A stretch of DNA of 64,000 nt, taken from Vitis vinifera (taxonomy: Eukaryota > Streptophyta > Magnoliopsida > Vitales > Vitaceae). The position numbers and the translations under genes are program-made. The stretch is taken from contig NC_081811.1 in NCBI RefSeq assembly GCF_030704535.1, forward strand, positions 2,057,501-2,121,500. The letters are read 5' to 3'. The notes beneath the pieces were generated by a model. The model was not told the origin of the DNA. It saw only the letters and a program-made list of their open reading frames with translations, and made no database searches. Of this stretch, positions 46,381 through 61,300 are shown piece after piece; the first letter of the stretch is position 1; every line of letters starts with the position of its first letter.

Positions 46381-49300
46381 TCATGATACATGAAGATTTT
46401 GGATTTGAATTTGTAGTGTTTGAAGTTTTTTCTCAACATTTGATAATTCATCTTGGATCTCCAATAGTTTATCCAGTCTGTTTTGCGCTTCATCTTGATA
46501 AGGCTTGGCAATGAGTTTTACAAAGTTTTCCAGATTCTCAACAGTTTCCAAGAGATCCTTCTGCATGGCCACTTCAAGTTCACGTGCAAAGGCATCAGCA
46601 GCCCTAGTCACCTTTTCTATCATCCCTTTCCTACGGGCAGGGAAGTTTGAAATTGCTAACCAACTGTCATCAAAATAAAGATTCAATTAGATATCTATTA
46701 TTCATATTATAACAAAAAACATTTGTTATAATGCAAATTTTCTTTTAATAATTACAGAAAAATTTAGACATACTGATTAAAATGCATGAACTATTTGTTG
46801 GAGAGGTCACAATCTTGCAGATATGCACAAGCACAAAAATAAGCAAAAAGAAAAAATAATAAAAATAAAATGGTGCACATCCAACATAAAAGATGACTTA
46901 TAGCTACACTATCATTATGCCAAGGCTGACAGGCTTGTATTTCATTTAGGACAAGCCTATAAGATAGATATTTATGAAAACACTTGAAATGTCCAATCTT
47001 GTTACAACAGGTTGCAGTACAACTTCTGAGCGTTGACACAAGTACTGGCTCATGGTGCAACATATTGTTATTAGAAAATATCATGTGACTGCCATATCTG
47101 TGTCAGGCGTGTTTTTATGCTCTGTGCCAAAACTTGTTCGCTAGTGTACCCATATATCCCTTTTCAAAGCTAGCTTACTTGATTAATGTGAACATGAAGC
47201 ATGGCAAGTTAGTGGCTTTCTAAAGGAAGACAAAGACCACAGCATTGTTTCCCACACAACTTCCTCGGGATATCTATGGATAAGCTGTACTGGGAGGTTA
47301 TCGATAGAAACTATCTATAATATACTATTTCTTAATATTCCTGAACTTTCAAAAAAGAATGGAGCTTCTAAGTTAAAACCACTCCTTGGACAAAATAATA
47401 TTATTTTTTCACTTTTCTGGTTGTGCACAAAAATTCACCACTATGGCCAAAACCAAATACAACTGTATTCTTTGATATAATGCTCAAATCACTTTATACT
47501 ATTTATAACAGGGCCTTCACCAGGATAGCAATCTGAATCTGCATTCCACAATCTGGAACTGATCATTCACTATAGATGTTTAAAACCTAATCTTCCTCTT
47601 AGCTCTTCAATTACTCTTTATCTCCTTTAGTCTTCTTTATTTGAGTGAAAACAAGAAAATTAAAACAACACAACACATCAGAAGTTTGATTTAAATTGAA
47701 AACACTTGTGTACTGCTATCACTTCTTATCTGACAGGTTTCTGGTAGTAAAATAAAAGATAATTTAGTAATCCTCCACCATCAGTTGAAAGAAAAAAGCC
47801 TCTCAGATTCCAAGATTGCTTATTATGTTCCAACTAAAGCAATGTAATTGAACCTAAACCTGTCATACTACTTTTGCAGGTGACAAACTACATGCCTGTT
47901 TCTATTCCACATATCATGGTGATATCTTTTGCAAGCAACATTTCAACCTTTTGACCTTGCAAAAACCTGCCTTGGAACTCAGCCACATACTCTTGCTAAG
48001 GAAAAGTTTCAACTGCCATAATTTAGTTTGTATTTGTATTAGTAGGCAGGTTATGAAACATATTAAATCAAAACAGCAACTCCATAGAGTTGAGGACCCC
48101 AATGCTATGGAATTTCGACATATAGAAAGACTTGGGAATACAGACTTCAACAATAAGAAAGAAGGGGGAAAAACTGTAAAAAGGAAAATTTACATTACCC
48201 GCCAGCAGAGCAAAGGCCAAGTGCAAGAAGATCTTCTAAAGTGGTTGGCAGCACAGACGTTAGAAGTGAAGCAGAAAAACCAGCTGCTCCTAGTCCTCCA
48301 AAAACTCCCAAAAACTGATAATTTAAGAGAATGTTTTATATAAGGTTGGTAATTTCACTGAGGAAAAAAAAAAGGAACAATAAAATTTCTTATGATTGAA
48401 AATAGTTTAAAATGCTAGCACCTCAGAATTGTTTGGAAGCAACTTCAAGGAAGAAACACCTCTATAAAACTTTTCACAAAATTGGGCAATCATTATTAAA
48501 GCAATGCTGAAAATTTTAAGCTGGTACCACCACTTTTTAGTAGTTAAAAGGGGTCATAGTCTGAGAGAAGTATCTAGTAGAAGTTGCAGAATCAAGGCAA
48601 ACATAACAAAGGCCATAAGAAATTACTGCAGCACCCATAGAAAGTCATCCTTCCTCAATGTTGCTTCTAGACATGATATTTTGTTTCCACTTGTGCACTC
48701 TTCGTTTAGGTATTATATGTAAGAGGTCTATCACACAAGCGCACTAGTGCTGATGTCAGACTCTTATTCAAGAAGAGTAAGTTTTATTTATTATTCTAGC
48801 TAACTTTGCACTCACCACTTCACGGATTTCTTGATCAAACAGTCTGGAAGCAGCACCAGCACTGAAGTTCTCTAGCGCTTTTAAGCTAAGTTCATCTCCT
48901 TTCCTCAACAACTCATAGGTCTCCAAACCCACTTGGTTGTGTGGATAGACAAATAAAGGCCATTTTCTTTCAAAGGATTCCTTGTAAAGCCTCCCTTCAT
49001 GAGCATTGTTTGACTGTAGCCACGTCACATATTCTCCAAGTAGTTTCTATATGGAAAGCCAATGTTAACAGAAACCAATACATTAAACATCATGTCTAAA
49101 AAATCTAAATGTCAACTGTAGATTGGGTCTCCGTGCTTCTCAAATGCTAAAAAGAGTAAAACAAAATCTTCATCATTAAATTTGTACCAAAGGCAAATGC
49201 TTCTTTAAATTTGTAACAATAAACTTTATCATAGTTCTGTTTTTTTTTCTTTTTTTTTTGCGTGTCAAGAAATAATTTATTTGAGTAAATATACATGAAT

Positions 49301-52300
49301 TTCTAAGCTAAAAATATAGAAAATCAATCAATCATATTCTCACCCCAAAAGCTTAGATTCTAACTTGACGTTCTATGAACAAACCTAACTTTCGCAATTT
49401 TGCTTTTGTCCAACCAAAAAGAAACTAATTCCTTAAAACGAATTGTAAGTACAATTGATGGATGAGAGTACAGCTTATCAATTTGATAAATATTTTTACT
49501 TCAGGTATTTCAAAAAATATAAGGCCAGAGGCACAGGAACAAAACATAATCAGCCATCAATTCATCGGATACTTCATAGGTGCATGATATAGAAAACTTC
49601 AGAGGATTTGTAAGAAAAATAGACCATCACAGACTCTTCTGGTGATCATTAGAAGTCATTATTCTTTAAATTTTGTTCCAAATGCAACCTAACACCAAGG
49701 CTCAATGCTAGGCTTCACATGCTTTTAGGCATGTTCATTGTAGGAAGAAACACCAAGCTTCTGGAAGAAGATATATGATCATATGAACAGGCAATAAAAC
49801 ATATATCGTAAAAGTATACATCATCTCAGGTAAGATTCTTAACAGGTTCAATCCATTAGCTTACCCGTGCATCAGCGTGTGCTGGACCAATTATATCATT
49901 TTGAACACTTGAGGTAGCTGGCAGTGTAGCAGATTTTGCCCCTTTTAGAACATAGGAACCAACAAGGTCAAGATTTGATAATTGCAGAGTAGAGTCTATA
50001 AGCTTCACAATACGTGCTTTTGTGGTATCAATCTGCAATTCCATGTGCAGTACGATTCATAACCAAACACAAAGTAAAAATTAAAAGGAAATATATAAAA
50101 TATAAACAATATTAATGCTAGAAATAGATTATTTGGTTCAGACACCACAGCTATGCCTCTCAACTCATAAATTGTGGATTCCCATGGAACATACCAATGA
50201 CAGGGTTTGCCTTCTCCAAGAAATGTTCTCACTTTCCATCTTCACTGCATACTCCTTTACACTACTAACCATTTCATTTATGGATGCTAAATCCTGTTTG
50301 GCATATTGATAGTCTTGTCTCACAAGTGTTTCACAAGAAGAAAATAATCGCTCTGCAATTCCAATAGGTGTTTCAAGCTTAAGCCTCATTCTTTCCATTC
50401 CTGTACTTGTTGACCCATCCAAAAAACTATACAAAAAATTTTCAAATTCAGAGAAGCTAGTAGCTTTCCAATGAGAAGAATCAGCTACTGATGGTTCATA
50501 ATCTTTTCCAATCCCAGAAGCTGAAAGTTTTGCTTCAAGTGCCAACCTTGCAGATACAGGATACAATATGACATGCTTAACATTCAGCAACTTCTGCACA
50601 TTCTTCTTGATGAATGAAACAGCTTCCTCAAGCTGCACCAAATCATGGAAAAGGATTATAGAACACTAGAAAGTCACTCAGGAAGCTCTAGGGAAGGTGT
50701 CCCATTAAACACTCTCAACTATAAGAGAATCACTTTAAGCAATATCAACAATAAAAAAATAAAATAAAAAATAAAAATAAAAACAGAACTTATAACTAAA
50801 CCTCACTGGCATTCTGATAGAGATCAGCTTTATTCAGCACAAAAACGATTTTCTTCCTCCACTGCTGAGTGTAACGAAGAAAAGCAACCTAAGAAGTAGC
50901 AAGAGCGAAAATCAACTTTGGTAATAAAGAAACATGCAAGATAAATGTCAAAATTATTTTAGGAAAATACATAATAACTCCTGTTAGCAGAGTATGGCAT
51001 TGGAGAGTAAAACTCTCACTAACACATAAACAGAAGTCACTGAGAAGATAAAGCAAAATACCATTAAAAAGGGAGCCCTTGATAACTGAAAATTTTACAA
51101 TGCTAGAAGAGAAAAAAATATATTATAAAAATAGTTTGATCACCAAGTACAAGGAACACATGATGAACCTTTTTTTTCTGTTGATAGGTAAATAATACAA
51201 TTTATAAACAAGCACCAAAAAGAAGACACAAGATGTATACAATGAGTGTCAAGAGGAGCAACCAAAAAGAGATAATAGCAAAAACCACCTCCCTCTCTTA
51301 GTAAGAATCCAACCAATCTACAAACTAATTTAAAGATGTGAAACCTATATCTATGTACATCTTTACCCACAAAAACAAATTTTTAAGAAAATAACTTTTC
51401 AAAGTTTGACCCTCCTCATTATCAAAAGACCTTCGATTCTTTGTTTTCATAAAGTCAAAAGATGAACAATGGAGCTGCTCCCTAACCTTCTTGTGTCTTT
51501 TACCCAAAAAGGATCCATGCCATCCTAAGAGAGTCTCTTTAATATAGCAACTTGCACCCAATGAACACCAAACAAAGCGACAAGCAACTGCTAGAGTGCC
51601 CTTGTCTTGGCACAGTGAAGGAACACATGCTATTCAACAACGAAGAGCATCCTGACCAAGGGATTAAACTTGCTTTTCTTTGTAATCTTTGGGCATGGTC
51701 CAAATTGTATATACCTCTTGGCTCTTCTTCTATTGTAGATTTTGTGGATTAGATATTTTGTTGAGGGGTGCCATTATTTTGTTGTCCCTCTTGTTTTTTG
51801 GTGGTGTTTTAGGTGCTTGTTGTATACTCCCGGTGTACTTTGGGCGCTATTTTGGCATTTCTTATTCAAACATACATTTATTTTACCTATGAAAAAAAAT
51901 ATGAAAATTGTAGAACTTTTTTTTTTTAGGAAGACAGAGATATCATATTGATAAGCATCAATCAACCCATAATACACAAACTATGAAAACGATAACAAGA
52001 GGTAGAAAGAAAAAAGAACACATTAGTGGGATCCTATACAAAGCATGAAATTAAACGGAGAAAATGTAAAAATCTCCTCTGATAAAAAAAATGCAAAAAT
52101 ATTTTATGAGCAATCCCTTGGTTAACCTTTTCCTTTTAAGTTTTGGACCCCCAGATTTTTATCTTCATTTTGAAGTTTAGGTTGTGACAATAAGAACCTG
52201 CAGATCCACCTTCAAATCAGTGGAGATGCCTCCAAAGAATCTTGTTGTTACTATAATGTTAAATGTTTCAATTACAAAATAAATAAAAAAATATATTGAT

Positions 52301-55300
52301 AGAGATATTCCTAGTATTTATCTCAACATTATTCTCCTAGAAAATGACAATAAAAAGAAACTATAAAGATAATGCTTCAAAAGGAAATGAACATTGATCT
52401 TCTTAGAAATCAGTAGCAGGATATAGGGATGAAATAAAATAGAAGTAGATGCCTCCAGAACAAGAACCACCAAACATACCCATGTTAAAAGCTTGTTGTG
52501 ATTACAGTTGACAGGCCAGCAGCAAAGATGAAAAAGAAACAGTAATACTAATACATAAGAATATTGAAAAAGAAAAGATCATGGTTTATGGAAACTTCAA
52601 AACATTTTCACAGGCAAACATCCAGCCATAAAAGAAGCCCCAAGGAATAGATATGAACCGATCAAGCATGAATCACAAAATACTGAATGCTGAGGGGAGT
52701 CACTGGCATCTTGTACAAATGCATGCTAAGTACATCCAACTGCAAATATTATTCTAAACCACATTAACAGGTGGAAGTAATCCTACCTCGCTTTCAGTTA
52801 ATGGACGATCAGCAGAAATAACAAAAAGAAGCAAATCTGCTCGGGGCACAAATTCCTCAGTAAGGCGTTGTTGTCTTTGGAGAATCACATTAGTTCCAGG
52901 TGTATCAACAATATTCATCTGCTATCAAAGAGATTAAAATGAATCAGTACCATAAAATAGCCGGAACTAACAAAAGCTAGCATTAATGTCAAGTCTCAGA
53001 AAAGCAAATGCACTTAGAAAGACAACCAAAATAAATCATGGAACATGGATAAGTTGTAACTATTTTGCTTTTGCTACATTGTGCAATATTTTTTAGTTTT
53101 TTCTCTATCTCCTTGGTGCCACTGTATCAGGGTTGAAATGAATTTTTTTTTTTTTTTGATAAGTGGGTTGAAATGAAATAAAAACATTTCCTTTCTCATT
53201 TAACCTTAAAGGCTGTTTCTGCTTTTTCCATTTAAGGTGTATTCAGAATCCACAACAGGTCATACAGCACACTTAATGTACAGAATTGATTTTTGATGCA
53301 TCTCCAAATTTTATTTGTCGTATTGATTACAGAGCTTCCTTGATTATATCATTCTTTGCCTTTATTTGCAACTTCTGAATCCCTCTGTAGCATGCCATAT
53401 TGCCACATTATTTTATTAATATACCTGCATGTCAAAAGAAGTGGACAGATGAATAACCCAAATTATCAATTAAAATGAGGAAATCCACTGTTATGGCAAT
53501 TCGGTAATCATACTGTTCAAGACAACTTCTATATGCGTCATATGCATAAACTTACCAGTGGGTGATAATAAGATATTGTTTATTACAGAGGGGCAACTTA
53601 TTACCAACCATAACAGTAGGTTATGCATTTTACGCTCTTGCACCAACAAAGCATGTAAGCATATATACATACATACAAACATGTACTTTGGGGCACTCTA
53701 TTGGCGTTTCTTGTTTATAATATTCTCTTGCTTTACTCATCAAAATATATATATACATATGTACAAACATACATATATTGGGAATGGACCATGTTAGAAA
53801 AGAAATCGAGGGTAGAACTTTAGAAGCATAAAACTAAGCATGAATACTGCATGCACAGAACATGCATATCTTCAGGATTGGAAAATTTAAGAACTGAATT
53901 CAGGAGAGAAATCAGATTAAATTACCTCTTTAAGAATTGGAGCAGGAAGATAGCAGATATATTGCCCATCTGGATGTCTTTCACAACGTTGTTTCCCATC
54001 AGAATCTAACTCAGAATAGCGTAAGAATGTGATCTCATTAGTTGTTGGAACAACACCCTCTTTCAGGTATCTTCTTCCAAGGAGTGCATTAATGACAGTT
54101 GACTTGCCAGAGTTAAATTCACCCTGGTGACATCCAGAAAGATACAGATGCAAGAGAAAAATAAATCCTAGGTAGTAATATTCTCAAAAAACATCTAGGC
54201 ATAAATAACAACCCAACTTTTGCAACACTCGATATTCACATCAAGGAAACCAATGCTTTTACATGATTACGGATCCATGACAGTGGAGCATGCATTTATA
54301 ACATTTGTTAACATGCATAAAGCATACAAATGGCCACTTTAATCCTAGATCATACCAAGTGAAGAATGAAAAATTTATTTGAAATTTAGAGCTAATACCC
54401 ATGTATATCCCTGGAACCAGAATTTGTTGAAGTTCAGCACACAATTACCACTATAGCCAGTAAAAATGGCTCATCAAGTTGAGAAACTGCATCGATAAGA
54501 AGTGAAACCTCCTCCATCTGCCATCCAATGCCAATTTTGCCCAATTCAGCACGAAGAAGCAAGAAACAATTAATGGAATGTAGATGCATCTGAAGAATAA
54601 CTTCAACTACCAAATGTTAACACTAAAATATCACCAGTGGTGCAGCTTTCTGGATAATGTTTATTGCTTCAAGCAATACCAATCTCTCTGTTTCTATGAC
54701 CTCTTTTTCTCTATCCTCCAATTTAATAAAGCCAGCCACCCTCCTTTTCCCAGGGACACCACTATTGACATCCAAACTTTTGAGCTTATTTAAGTTCTGA
54801 AGTTCATCCTCTGTTCTTTTATTCATTGCATGTACAGTTTCAAACAATTTTCTCAGGACATCATCACTGAACAACCTCAAATCTTCCAATGAAAAAACTA
54901 AGCCACTAGCACCTGCTTTGAGCAGTTCTGATGCCTCAAAAAGTGATGTATCCTTTGCACGCGAAGGGACCACAGCAAAAATTGGTATCTTCACATTCTC
55001 AAATACAGAGGTTGCAAGCACCTCTGATTGTTTCTCCTCAACAGCACCATATAATAGAAAATCTGCACCTTCAGAATTGGACGCAGTGAAAGCAGCATTT
55101 GCAGTCTGCACATTCCTTGCTACCAAAGGGAGAATTACTGATTCAGATCTAGAATCCATCATTGTGTTCCGTGCCACAATGGCAGGAAGACCTGTAAGGA
55201 GAAGAGAGAAACAGATTACATGATGAAACAAGATGGCTATGTAAACTGGTTGACAAGTGGCCAGTGCCTAACTGCAAAAGAAAATTCAAACATTTTTGGG

Positions 55301-58300
55301 CTGCTGGGGACTAAACAAAAACTCTAATGATACTACAGTGAATTTGACTTCAATGTTCAAAAAGTCTAAAAACAGTCTTAAGGTGTTTGACCAAATAGGG
55401 TGAAGCAAGGTGTAACCCTTGTGGCCCAGAGAGGTACAAACCACAAATTCAACACCACTAAATAAATAAATAAATAATAAAGAAAATAAAAATCTCAAAA
55501 AATGAAAGCATGCTAATGTAATCACATGAAAATAGAATAATAGACTTTAGGCCCATTAGCCTTGTGAGTAGCTTGTATAGGATCTTAGCTAAAGTTTTGT
55601 CAAACAAGTTGAAGATAGTGATATAAAAAAGTGGTGTCGGACTCTTGGAAAGCAATTGTGGAAAATGAGGCAAATCTTAGATGCAACTCTTATTGCCAAT
55701 GAGGCTATTGATTCAAGATTGAGGAGTTGTAAGAAGAGAGTTATTTGTAAGACATTGCAAAAGGCTATGACCATGTAAATTGGAGCTTTCTCTTGGCAAT
55801 GATGTGTAAAAATGGGCTTCAGGAAAAAGTGAATTGATTGGATTTAGTAAGAATTTCAACAACAAGATTTTAGCTTGGGGAATGGTTCACATTCTAGCTT
55901 TTTTCCAAAGCTCAAGGGATTTGAGACAAGGGCTACACCTATCAACCTATTTTTTTGTTTTGGTGGATGGAGGCCCTTAGCATTCTCTTAAGAAAGACAA
56001 GGAAGGGTGGTTTCATTTTAGGATTCAAGGTAGAAGGCAAAAGAGAAGAGGGAGTGGAGATTTCACATCTTCTATTCGCTTATAATACCTTATTTTTCGC
56101 ATACCCTAGTTAGATCAATTGAACTATATGAGTTAGTTCTTGCTTTGGTTTGAGACTCCTTTAGGGCTGAAAAATTTTTTTTTTTTTTTGATAAGTCCTT
56201 TAGGGCTGAAAGTTAACTTAAACAAGAGTGAATTAATTCCAGTAGGGAAGGTACCAAATGTGAAGGAGCTTGCTTAGGTATTGGGCTCCTTTTGAAGTGG
56301 GTTTTTCACATGGGAGAGGTTGCATGGGAAAGGATCTCACGCTTAACCAGCTTAAAAGAAAATGGTTGTTTTTGGTGTGTTATTATTACGTGTAAAATGC
56401 AAAAGAACAACCAATATCTCCTCATCCATTGTGGGAAAACTAAGGAGCTCTGGCACCTTTTGTGCTCTTTATTTGCATCTCATTCTTCAGTGAAAGAGTG
56501 TTTTTTTTTTTTTTTTTAGGTAAAGTGAGAGGTTTCAAAGGGTTGGCATGAGAGGTTTGTGGCTAAGAATAGAAGAAAGACTTGGAGAACAACTTTTCTT
56601 TGCCTATTCTAGAAAATTTGGTAGGAGAATTACTGAAGATTCTTTGAAGGGGTGCAACACTCAGATCAGTCTTTTAAAAATTCCCTTATCTGAGGCAGAG
56701 CAAGGAAATTTTACTTGGGGGTGGAGAAAGGGAGAAAATAGAAAAATTATACACTATAATAAGGTTTTGAAAGTAATTAATGATACCCTCATTATCATTT
56801 AACATACTATATTTTTTTAGACATTATATATAAAACAGCAAACTGCCAAAAGCATTGCTAAAAAAAAAATGTTTTAGACTTTATAAAAATGTTTTACTAA
56901 AAAAATACAAAAAAAAAAAATTATCAAAAAGAATTAAAAAAAGAAATAGCAACAAATTTCTCTAGAAAATTTCAACAGTTCTAGTGCTTTTTTTTAGCAA
57001 AAAAGGAGAAAATAATCAAAGAATTCAATCATTTTATAGTAAATTTAGTGATTTTTTTTTCAAATAATTAAATATAAATTAGTTGAAAGTGATGCAACTT
57101 TTCATTTAATAATTATATCTCATATTATCTCCCATGATTAAAATTAAACATATGAGTGTTTAATGAGAACTTGATAGTTGTTATTTATGATTCAAAGTAC
57201 CTGATTAAAACTAAACATAAACTCCTTTAATGTAAACAATTAAATAAGACTGAATTTTATCAAACATTAAACATCATATACTATTACATAAAAACAAAAA
57301 AATTAAATAAAATTTTCAAAATTAAAACCAAAGATAACCCATAGTTAAGAACTTATTGAATAAAAGTATAAAACAACATACAAAAAAGTACAAATATTTA
57401 ATTTTATTAAAAAAAAAAACTAATAATAAAACAGAAAAAATGACATAGGGAGACTGAAAAATAAATTAGGATAATGATTTTATACAAGATTTTATAAAAA
57501 TTGAAGATAAATTATAAAAAGAAAAAAAAATAAGTATGGATATTGAACAGGTTTTATAAAAGATTTTCTAAAAATTTTTATTGAAATCTTAATATAGAGA
57601 GTAAGTGTTATTTTTTGCCAACAACATTTAATTATAAATATTTTTATCTTTTGAAAATACAAATTTCTAGCCGAGGGAGGGCAAATTTTCCCTTTTGCTT
57701 TTCATTTAAAAAAATAATCATATAAGGTAACTTTTTTTTTTCCCTGGTTGGGGGGGATATTTGAGTGGAGGCATGTGCCCCTCCAAAGCCTTGAGTGGCT
57801 CTAGCACTACTTTTTTTTTTTTTTTAATAGGTAAATAAAATTATATTAAAAGGGTTTGCAAAACAGCGCATCAAAGTACACACGTAGTATAGCACTACTT
57901 ATTTGTAACCTATATATGTGATCTTCAGGGTCTCTTCAAGATGGTAGTTAAGTTGGTTTTCCGTTCTTGGTAGACTGCATTGATTGGTTGTACTCAAGTG
58001 ATTAGAATGCGGCTATGGTCATTGGTTGTATCTCTTTTTGCTTCTTAAATGCATACGTCCTATGTACTAGGTGTATGCCCTTCTTTTTTCTTTCTTTTTT
58101 TTATCAGCGCTTTTTATGTATTCTTATTTGCCTATTAAACTAGAATAATAAGAGAGGTATGAAGAGTGTCATGGCATAAGCATCAATAGCTTTTTAAAAT
58201 ATTGCTTGACATTAGGGAGAGCTTTGATGGGGAAAAGGGAGAAAACTTGGAGAACCACCTCATTATGCCTTTATTGGATTATTTGATAGCTATGTAATCC

Positions 58301-61300
58301 TAGAACTTTTGAAGGGATGAAGTTTTCATTTCAATCTCTTAAAACCCTCTCCTATTTCAATCGTGTTTGATGTAGGATCTTAAAATTTCTAGCACTGTAA
58401 AACTTTCTTATGTCAAGAATAAGGTGAAGAAAATAAAAATGGCTGAAAAGAATATCAAAAAGAAGAAGAAGAAGAAAAAAAATCCTTAGCAATCACACAA
58501 AGGTTCCTAGGTAATCACACCTAAGATTTCCTATGCAATCACATTTAGAAAAAAGGCAATTACACCCTTAAAGAAAGCATAATAAATATTGAAACTTTAT
58601 TAAAATTCTTCTTCCAATCCTTTATCTTTCCTTGCAAGAATAGAAAAAGATATAAGAGAGGAGCGATATTTAAAAACTAAAAGACAAAAACTTTCCTATT
58701 ATAATAAGAAGACTAAAGGAAACAGAAATTTGACAAAAAGTCAACCATTAACTAAAATAGAAACTTGACAAACCAACCATGACAAGTCCCAGGATGAATT
58801 TAGATATCATTAGTATCCTAAATTAAGGTTTGGGCATTGGAACCAACTTTTCCCTCTTGTAAATCTTCAAATCATTGTTCCCCATCAATGTTCCTATGTT
58901 AGCCAAACACTAATTTTTTTTTAAAAATAAAGACTTAAATTAAAATAAAAAGAGCCACCAAAAAAGTGGCCTAAGGTATACAAGAAAACAAACCTCCCTT
59001 CACCACCAAGGCTTGAACAAAAGAATACAAAATAAGAACCTCAACAAGTACCACCTATCAAAAAAAAGAACCTCAACAAGTACCCAACCATTCAAAAAAA
59101 CCTACTAAAATCAGTGGGCAATCATCTAAAAATTACTTAAGACTCAAACCACAGAAAGCAAACGAAATCCCTTTTCAGCTTTTGGATAGAAAAAACTCCA
59201 TTATCGAATACAATGTTGTTCCTTGCCTTCCAAACCGTCCAAAACAAGCACAAAGGGCTTGCTTGCCAAACCTTCTAGCGCTTTTTGCTCACAAAAAAAA
59301 CCATCCAAGACACCCCGGAAAGTACAAAAATCAGCTCCCATAAAACCTTTGTCGTTTCACAATGGAAAAGCAAATGATCTAAGGATTATTCATGTCCAAG
59401 GCACAAGAAACACTAATTTGCTAAAGACCAACCTTGTCTCTAAACTTGAAACAAAGTTAGAACTTTACCGCACACTGCCTCCCAAGCAAAAAAACTAACT
59501 TTGGGTTGGACCCAAGAAATTCAAATGTCACTCATTGGAAAAGACCCACTCAAGTCTAGTTCCAAAACATTGTAAAGGGACTTACATTGTAAACTTACCG
59601 CTCTTTGTCACTGACCAAATCAACGTATCTTTCACATCCCTACAAACTCTCTATCCCTGCAAATAAGCAAGAAATCTAGCCTCCTCCCCCCCTTTCAGCA
59701 AAAAAAAATTCCAAAAATCACCCACTCATGCATCCTTAGAAAGAGATAAAGCAAATAAGGAAGGAAACAACACACACAATAGATTATCCCCACACCACCT
59801 ATCCTTCCAAAAAAGTACCCTCCGCCCATTACCCAACAAAAAGGAACACCTAGATCTCACAAGATCCTAATCCTTTCTTGCTAGCATGCCGATTTATCTT
59901 ATGTCCTTGATGCGTATTCCAAGAGTTGTAAGATTGAGGCTTGAGAAGATCCAAAGGGATTTCCTTTGGGGAGGGGGTGCGTTGGAGAAGAGGCCTCACC
60001 TTGTAAATTGGGATGTGGTGCGCTCTCATAAAATGAAGGGTGGATTGGGGATCAGAAATTTTTCTATCCTTAATAGGGCCCTATTGTGTAAATGGAGCTG
60101 GCGCTTTGCGGCTGAAAGAGATTCTTTTTGGAAACTTGTTATCAGCTCGAAGTATGGGGAAGAAGAAGGAGGGTGGATCTCTTGTGAGGTTAGGGAAGGC
60201 TATGGGGTGGGGTTGTGGAAGGAAATCAGAAAGGAAGGCGTTCTGTTGTTTAAAAACGTTTCCTTCACTGTAAGGGATGGTAGAAGGGTGAAATTTTGGA
60301 AGGACATTTGGTGTGGAAACACTCCCCTTTGTGAGGCTTTTCCTTCTCTGTTTGCCTTTGCAGTTTCCCAAGATGCGTGGGTAGAGGATTGTTGGGATTA
60401 TATGGGGGATGCGGGGGAATGGAATCCTTGTTTCTCTAGGTCTTTTAATGACTGGGAGCTGGAGGCGGTGGTGAGTCTCCTTTCGGTCCTTCAAGGAAAG
60501 AGGCTCAATGTTGGGATGGAGGATAGAGTGGTGTGGAATGCATCTAAGAATGGGAGTTTCTCTGTAAAATCCCTGTACAATACTCTGGATTCTGGTGGTG
60601 CAGTCCCGTTTCCGTGGAGAATCATATGGAGCCCTTGCGTGCCTACTAAGGTGGGTTTTTTTGCTTGGGAAGCTTCTTGGGGGAAGGTCCTAACCCAAGA
60701 TCATCTCAAAAGGAGGGGCTGGTCTCTAGCAAACAGATGCTTCTTATGTTGTGACGATGAGGAGACTATTAACCACATCCTTATTCATTGCCCCAAGGCG
60801 AAGGTGTTGTGGAATCTTATGTTTACGATGTTTAGGGTTAATTGGGTTCTTCAACTCACAGTTAAAGACATTCTCCTTGGTTGGTCTGATTCCTTTGTAG
60901 ATAAGAAGCGTGGGAAGATTTGGCGGGCAGCCCCCCTTTGTTTATTTTGGACGATGTGGAAAGCTAGAAATAGGATAGCTTTTGACAATGAGGCTTTGTC
61001 GATCCAAAGATTGAAAACCTCTTTCGTTTGTAATCTTTTCTCTTGGACTAAGTCGTGTTTAGATGGAGAGCCCCACTCCTTAATTAATTTTGTAGATTGG
61101 TTGGGCTCTAATTGAGGGTTGGTGAGTGTATGCTTCCTTGTGCTTTTTGTTTTTTGGGGCCTCTCGTGTATACTTCCTGTATGCTTCGGGTTGCCTTCTT
61201 GCTTCCCTCTTTTTAATACAATTTTTCTATGTTTATCTATCAAAAAAAAAATCCTTTCTTATCATTTTCCACTACCCAACCCCATACCCCTCTTTTACCT

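Noticed and set aside
47951-48343. 130-aa plus-strand frame across FZL exon 10
   Set aside because: It is antisense to an FZL exon with correct splice sites and has no family similarity.
49230-49260. T-rich run near 49,240 as another tail-only insertion
   Set aside because: No GATA(A/G)G-type LINE end and no flanking direct repeat.
59223-59498. 91-aa Lys/Pro/Ser-rich plus-strand frame
   Set aside because: It is antisense to the C-terminal domain of the older LINE, which explains the sequence.
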